From assembly GCA_003507515.1 (NCBI GenBank), contig DNVL01000253.1, positions 1 through 6,749 on the forward strand: a stretch of 6,749 nucleotides of DNA, given 5' to 3'. Positions 6,147 through 6,749 of the stretch are shown piece by piece. The notes below the pieces were generated by a model. It did not search any database and was not told the DNA's origin. It saw nothing but the letters and a program-made list of their open reading frames with translations. The translations under genes and the position numbers were made by a program. Every line of letters starts with the position of its first letter. The first letter of the stretch is position 1. The stretch comes from Legionella sp. (lineage in GTDB: Bacteria > Pseudomonadota > Gammaproteobacteria > Legionellales > Legionellaceae).

Positions 6147-6749
6147 GTTATTTTATTGATAGGTAACGTAAACGAAAAACAGGCGCCATTTGTAATCTCT
6201 TGATCGACACTCAATTTTCCACCGTGCGCTTCAATTAATGATCGACAGATCCCAAGACCAATACCGGTTCCATGGCGTTTTGTTGTGAAATAAGCATCCA
6301 GTACTTTATCTCGAATTTCGATGGGGACTCCAGGACCATTGTCTGTAATAGAAACAACAATGTTTTCGTTTAACGAACGTGTTTCAATGGTCAATTCGGG
6401 TTCAGCGGTGTTTGCGCCCCGTAAGGCCTCAATACTATTTCGGATTAAATTTAACAAGATCTGCATGATATAAATTTTATTGGACCTAATGCTAGGAAGG
6501 TCTTCCATCAAATGAAGGGTCATTTTTAATTTAAAATCCATTAGCTCATAATATAACATGGATAACGTGTCTTTGATCAGTCGATTCATATCAGTGTCTT
6601 CGGCATGAAAGCCGCTGTCGCGTACAAAGTCCCTCATGTTCACCACAATTTGTCCGGCGTGCTCTGCTTGGACGATGAGTTGTTCCAGTGGAAACAGCAA
6701 TTGCTTGCAGATGACCTCAGGGTTGGATTGACTTTTTAAAATGGAAAGG
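6143..6749 (-). CDS. FixL/NtrB-type sensor histidine kinase, N-terminus beyond window
   Basis: The reading frame is open to the right edge, leaving the C-terminal 201 residues. An internal TTG at 6698-6700 is not taken as the start because the frame continues without a stop and the kinase would lack its phospho-acceptor helix. The end of the HisKA region is visible (Q-A-E-H-A-G-Q-I-V-V-N-M-R-D-F-V, matching the AGxIIRRLRxFV segment of FixL-like kinases). The HATPase_c domain follows: N box ILLNLIRNSIEAL (fragment residues about 97-108), G1 box DNGPGVP (about 136-142), F box AYFTTK, and G2 box GTGIGLGICRS (about 150-160). The H box itself lies just outside the window. It autophosphorylates on His and passes phosphate to the receiver encoded next, with which it shares ATGA. 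The sensor domain and signal cannot be seen. The kinase class is secure; FixL-like is by motif resemblance. Confidence 0.93.
   Translation of the reverse strand, partial: LSILKSQSNPEVICKQLLFPLEQLIVQAEHAGQIVVNMRDFVRDSGFHAEDTDMNRLIKDTLSMLYYELMDFKLKMTLHLMEDLPSIRSNKIYIMQILLNLIRNSIEALRGANTAEPELTIETRSLNENIVVSITDNGPGVPIEIRDKVLDAYFTTKRHGTGIGLGICRSLIEAHGGKLSVDQEITNGACFSFTLPINKIT

Noticed and set aside
6143..6700. Histidine kinase as a complete 185-aa protein starting at the TTG at 6700
   Set aside because: The frame continues without a stop to the window edge, and a start there would remove the phospho-acceptor helix, so the gene is treated as partial.

Overview
The window looks like gammaproteobacterial chromosome with moderate-to-low GC. 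TruD, a MacA/MacB-like export pair and a FixL/FixJ-like two-component pair all fit that. A Legionella-like (Legionellales) host is my best guess. It rests on overall style, namely a small secreted orphan protein, a domesticated conjugation-type gene and AT-rich spacers, and not on a diagnostic marker.

Left part (1-2400). A long minus-strand gene, cut by the left window edge, encodes a TraI_2/MobH-relaxase-like protein that starts with TTG. It is transcribed divergently from truD, the tRNA pseudouridine-13 synthase. The 58-bp gap between the two genes is nearly mirror-symmetric, with a -10-like box for each direction. A perfect 32-bp palindrome after truD is a probable bidirectional terminator, shared with the convergent gene that follows.

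Middle part (2411-3419). A minus-strand gene encodes a small Sec-exported protein of 139 aa with two cysteines and no function I can assign. It is followed by about 590 bp of AT-rich DNA without a convincing gene. That spacer holds a short hairpin, a 41-codon weak ORF and some short protein-like fragments that may be remnants.

Right part (3420-6749). A plus-strand pair encodes a MacA/HlyD-type periplasmic adaptor and a MacB/FtsX-type permease, translationally coupled through a 14-nt overlap. The permease has no nucleotide-binding domain, and no ATPase gene lies in the window. A minus-strand two-component operon comes from the other side. It consists of a FixL/NtrB-type histidine kinase (cut by the right edge) followed, through an ATGA overlap, by a response regulator that is a receiver domain only. 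The 3' end of the response regulator gene overlaps the 3' end of the permease gene by 58 nt on the opposite strand.

The points most worth a second look are the relaxase-like protein in which the HD-motif His-Asp pair is replaced by Gln-Gly, the adaptor-permease pair with no ATPase, and the tail-to-tail overlap that coincides with the missing output domain of the response regulator. I see no tRNA, rRNA, CRISPR array or intact insertion sequence.
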